From: Vibrio splendidus
GTDB lineage: Bacteria; Pseudomonadota; Gammaproteobacteria; Enterobacterales; Vibrionaceae
Direction of reading: 5' to 3'
NCBI RefSeq assembly: GCF_003345295.1
Contig: NZ_CP031055.1
Coordinates: 1,426,001 to 1,490,000 of the forward strand
Length of the DNA stretch: 64,000 bases
Numbering within the stretch: the first letter of the stretch is position 1; every line of letters starts with the position of its first letter. The notes under the pieces are model-generated. The model was not told the DNA's origin and made no database searches. It worked only from the letters and a program-made list of their open reading frames with translations. A program made the position numbers and the translations under genes. Shown here one piece after another: positions 62,717 to 64,000 of this stretch.

Positions 62717-63451
62717 ATGCATTTCCCATATCGAAATATCGTAATTCTTACTGGCGCCGGCATCTCTGCGGAATCAGGAATACAAACATTCCGAGCACAA
62801 GACGGATTATGGGAAAACCATAAAATCGAAGACGTTGCGACACCTGAAGGGTTCGAGAAAGATCCGGATTTGGTACAAGCGTTCTATAACAAGCGTCGTC
62901 ACGGCCTGCAAAGCGAAAGCATCCAACCAAATTCGGCCCATAAGGCGCTAGGTGAGCTCGAAGAGAAGCTAGATGGCAAAGTAACGATCATCACTCAAAA
63001 CATCGACAACCTGCACGAGAGAGGCGGTAGCAACAATATTATTCACATGCATGGTGAACTTCTTAAGGCACGTTGCAGCGAATCAAACCAAGTTCTAGAG
63101 CACAAAGACGATATCCATACCGGTGAATTGTGCCATTGTTGCCAGATTCCCGCGCAAATGCGTCCACATATTGTTTGGTTTGGTGAAATGCCATTGAGAA
63201 TGGGCGACATTTATTCAGCGTTAGAAGAAGCGGATTTGTTTATCTCGATCGGCACATCAGGTGTGGTTTATCCAGCCGCAGGTTTTGTGCATGACGCGAG
63301 AATGCATGGTGCGCATACCATCGAGATAAATCTCGAACCTAGTGCGGTTGAAAGTGAGTTTAAAGAGAAACGCTACGGTAAAGCCAGTATTGAAGTGCCG
63401 AAATTAGTGGGTGAGCTGTTGTGTTCAGAGAAGGGCTCTTTAACCGCTTAA
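62717..63451 (+). CDS. cobB: NAD-dependent protein deacylase CobB (sirtuin)
   Basis: A 244-residue Sir2-family enzyme that removes acetyl or succinyl groups from lysine using NAD. Motifs: [16 protein letters not shown] (NAD), [12 protein letters not shown], catalytic His in IIHMHGEL, a zinc site with RCSES and CHCC, and [12 protein letters not shown]. Class III sirtuin residues Tyr and Arg (FYNKRRHGL) are present, which allows desuccinylation. It lacks the N-terminal extension of long E. coli CobB. It stands alone. Confidence 0.93.
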   Translation: MHFPYRNIVILTGAGISAESGIQTFRAQDGLWENHKIEDVATPEGFEKDPDLVQAFYNKRRHGLQSESIQPNSAHKALGELEEKLDGKVTIITQNIDNLHERGGSNNIIHMHGELLKARCSESNQVLEHKDDIHTGELCHCCQIPAQMRPHIVWFGEMPLRMGDIYSALEEADLFISIGTSGVVYPAAGFVHDARMHGAHTIEINLEPSAVESEFKEKRYGKASIEVPKLVGELLCSEKGSLTA

Positions 63452-63583
63452 CTAATCTTTATCCACTATATATGGCAAATGTACATTGACCTAAAGAGAA
63501 TTAGAGTCGTATGTATGTTTGCCTTTTTTGTCTCTATTTTTTACCTGTCTTACGGCCAAATCAGCCACTAAATAATGGAGTAA

Positions 63584-64000
63584 TTAAGCTCGTTGATCTG
63601 TTCGCTGCGCTTTTTTCATTTCGTACATCGCTTTATCTGACTCATCAAGCGCCTGTTTAAAGTTCTCTCGACTCGTTACTTCAATACCGTAAGAGAAGCC
63701 GATGTTCTCTCCATGTAATAGGTTCGTCACTTGGGTTACAAACTCGCCACCACGGCCAAGTTGTGCAGTCGCGACAAACTCATCACCGCCAACACGAAAC
63801 ACCATTTCATCTTCTAAGGCGGCTTGGTTGAGCGCTTGAGAGAAGCGAACGATCATTAGATCGCCAACTTTATGGCCTTTACGGTCATTGACTCGCTTTA
63901 ACCCATCCAAATCGAAATATATGAGTTCGAATTCTTTCAGCGTGATTGCGTCAAACTTCTTACGATTATACAAGCCTGTCAGCTCATCTTGCTTGCTTTG
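63584..64000 (-). CDS. GGDEF-domain protein, probable diguanylate cyclase (partial, 5' end outside window)
   Basis: The visible C-terminal 138 codons form a GGDEF domain: DELTGLYNRKKFD at the edge, YFDLDGLKRVNDRKGHKVGD (metal-binding Asp), the active site FRVGGDEFVA and YGIEVTSRENF, ending EMKKAQRTDQRA. The intact GGDEF motif suggests c-di-GMP synthesis. The sensor part lies beyond the right edge. A link with the polysaccharide locus is possible in principle but the two are 44 kb apart. Confidence 0.88.
   Translation of the reverse strand, partial: QSKQDELTGLYNRKKFDAITLKEFELIYFDLDGLKRVNDRKGHKVGDLMIVRFSQALNQAALEDEMVFRVGGDEFVATAQLGRGGEFVTQVTNLLHGENIGFSYGIEVTSRENFKQALDESDKAMYEMKKAQRTDQRA

Overview
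The window looks like part of a Vibrio chromosome, most likely a marine species near the Splendidus or related clades. The genus call rests on a syp-type symbiosis/biofilm polysaccharide locus, a NorM-type MATE pump, DUF3802 and DUF2960 proteins, a MobB-MoeA fusion, three chemoreceptors and a DUF3305/DUF3306 formate dehydrogenase cluster. I see no rRNA, tRNA, CRISPR array or complete insertion sequence.

Region 1 (1-19.9 kb, all minus strand) is a syp-like exopolysaccharide locus. In transcription order it holds sypA (STAS), sypB (OmpA lipoprotein), sypC (outer-membrane export), sypD (Wzc-type ATPase), then a complete betaine-type ABC transporter (proXWV), a free-standing HPt protein, sypG (sigma-54 activator), sypH, an O-antigen polymerase/ligase-like protein, an acetyltransferase, a glycosyltransferase, a Wzz-like protein, two more glycosyltransferases and a priming sugar transferase cut by the left edge. 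The sypE and sypF regulators and some sypI-K genes known from V. fischeri are not here. Sigma-54 promoters (GG-N10-GC) with upstream TTCTCA-N3-TG elements precede sypA, the polymerase gene and sypP, and a weaker pair precedes sypM. SypG is therefore the likely activator of the locus in which it lies.

Region 2 (20-32 kb) is housekeeping and accessory: a periplasmic ATP-dependent DNA ligase, norM, a 263-bp MITE-like element, ribE, a CPXCG protein, a fructosamine-kinase-family protein, DUF3802, an NlpC/P60 lipoprotein, a chemoreceptor, a fatty acid hydroxylase, a DTW protein, nagK and DUF2960.

Region 3 (32-41 kb) holds molybdenum/tungsten metabolism: a tungstate ABC transporter (tupABC) run together with mobA and mobB-moeA, divergent from a sigma-54 response regulator and its histidine kinase. 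Region 5 (50.5-60.8 kb) holds the enzyme that uses the cofactor: fdhD, DUF3305, DUF3306, a poly-ferredoxin, a TorD-type chaperone, and a cysteine-type Tat-exported formate dehydrogenase with Fe-S and cytochrome b subunits. Both regions share consensus sigma-54 promoters and a GACAAAATGTC palindrome, so they probably form one regulon of the two-component system at 37.3-40.8 kb.

Region 4 (41-50 kb) contains two chemoreceptors, an MscS-like channel paired with a membrane-bound P-loop protein whose Walker A lysine is missing, and the ABC-F protein YbiT. Region 6 (61-64 kb) contains an ammonium transporter gene broken by a one-base frameshift in a G run, the sirtuin cobB, and a GGDEF protein cut by the right edge.
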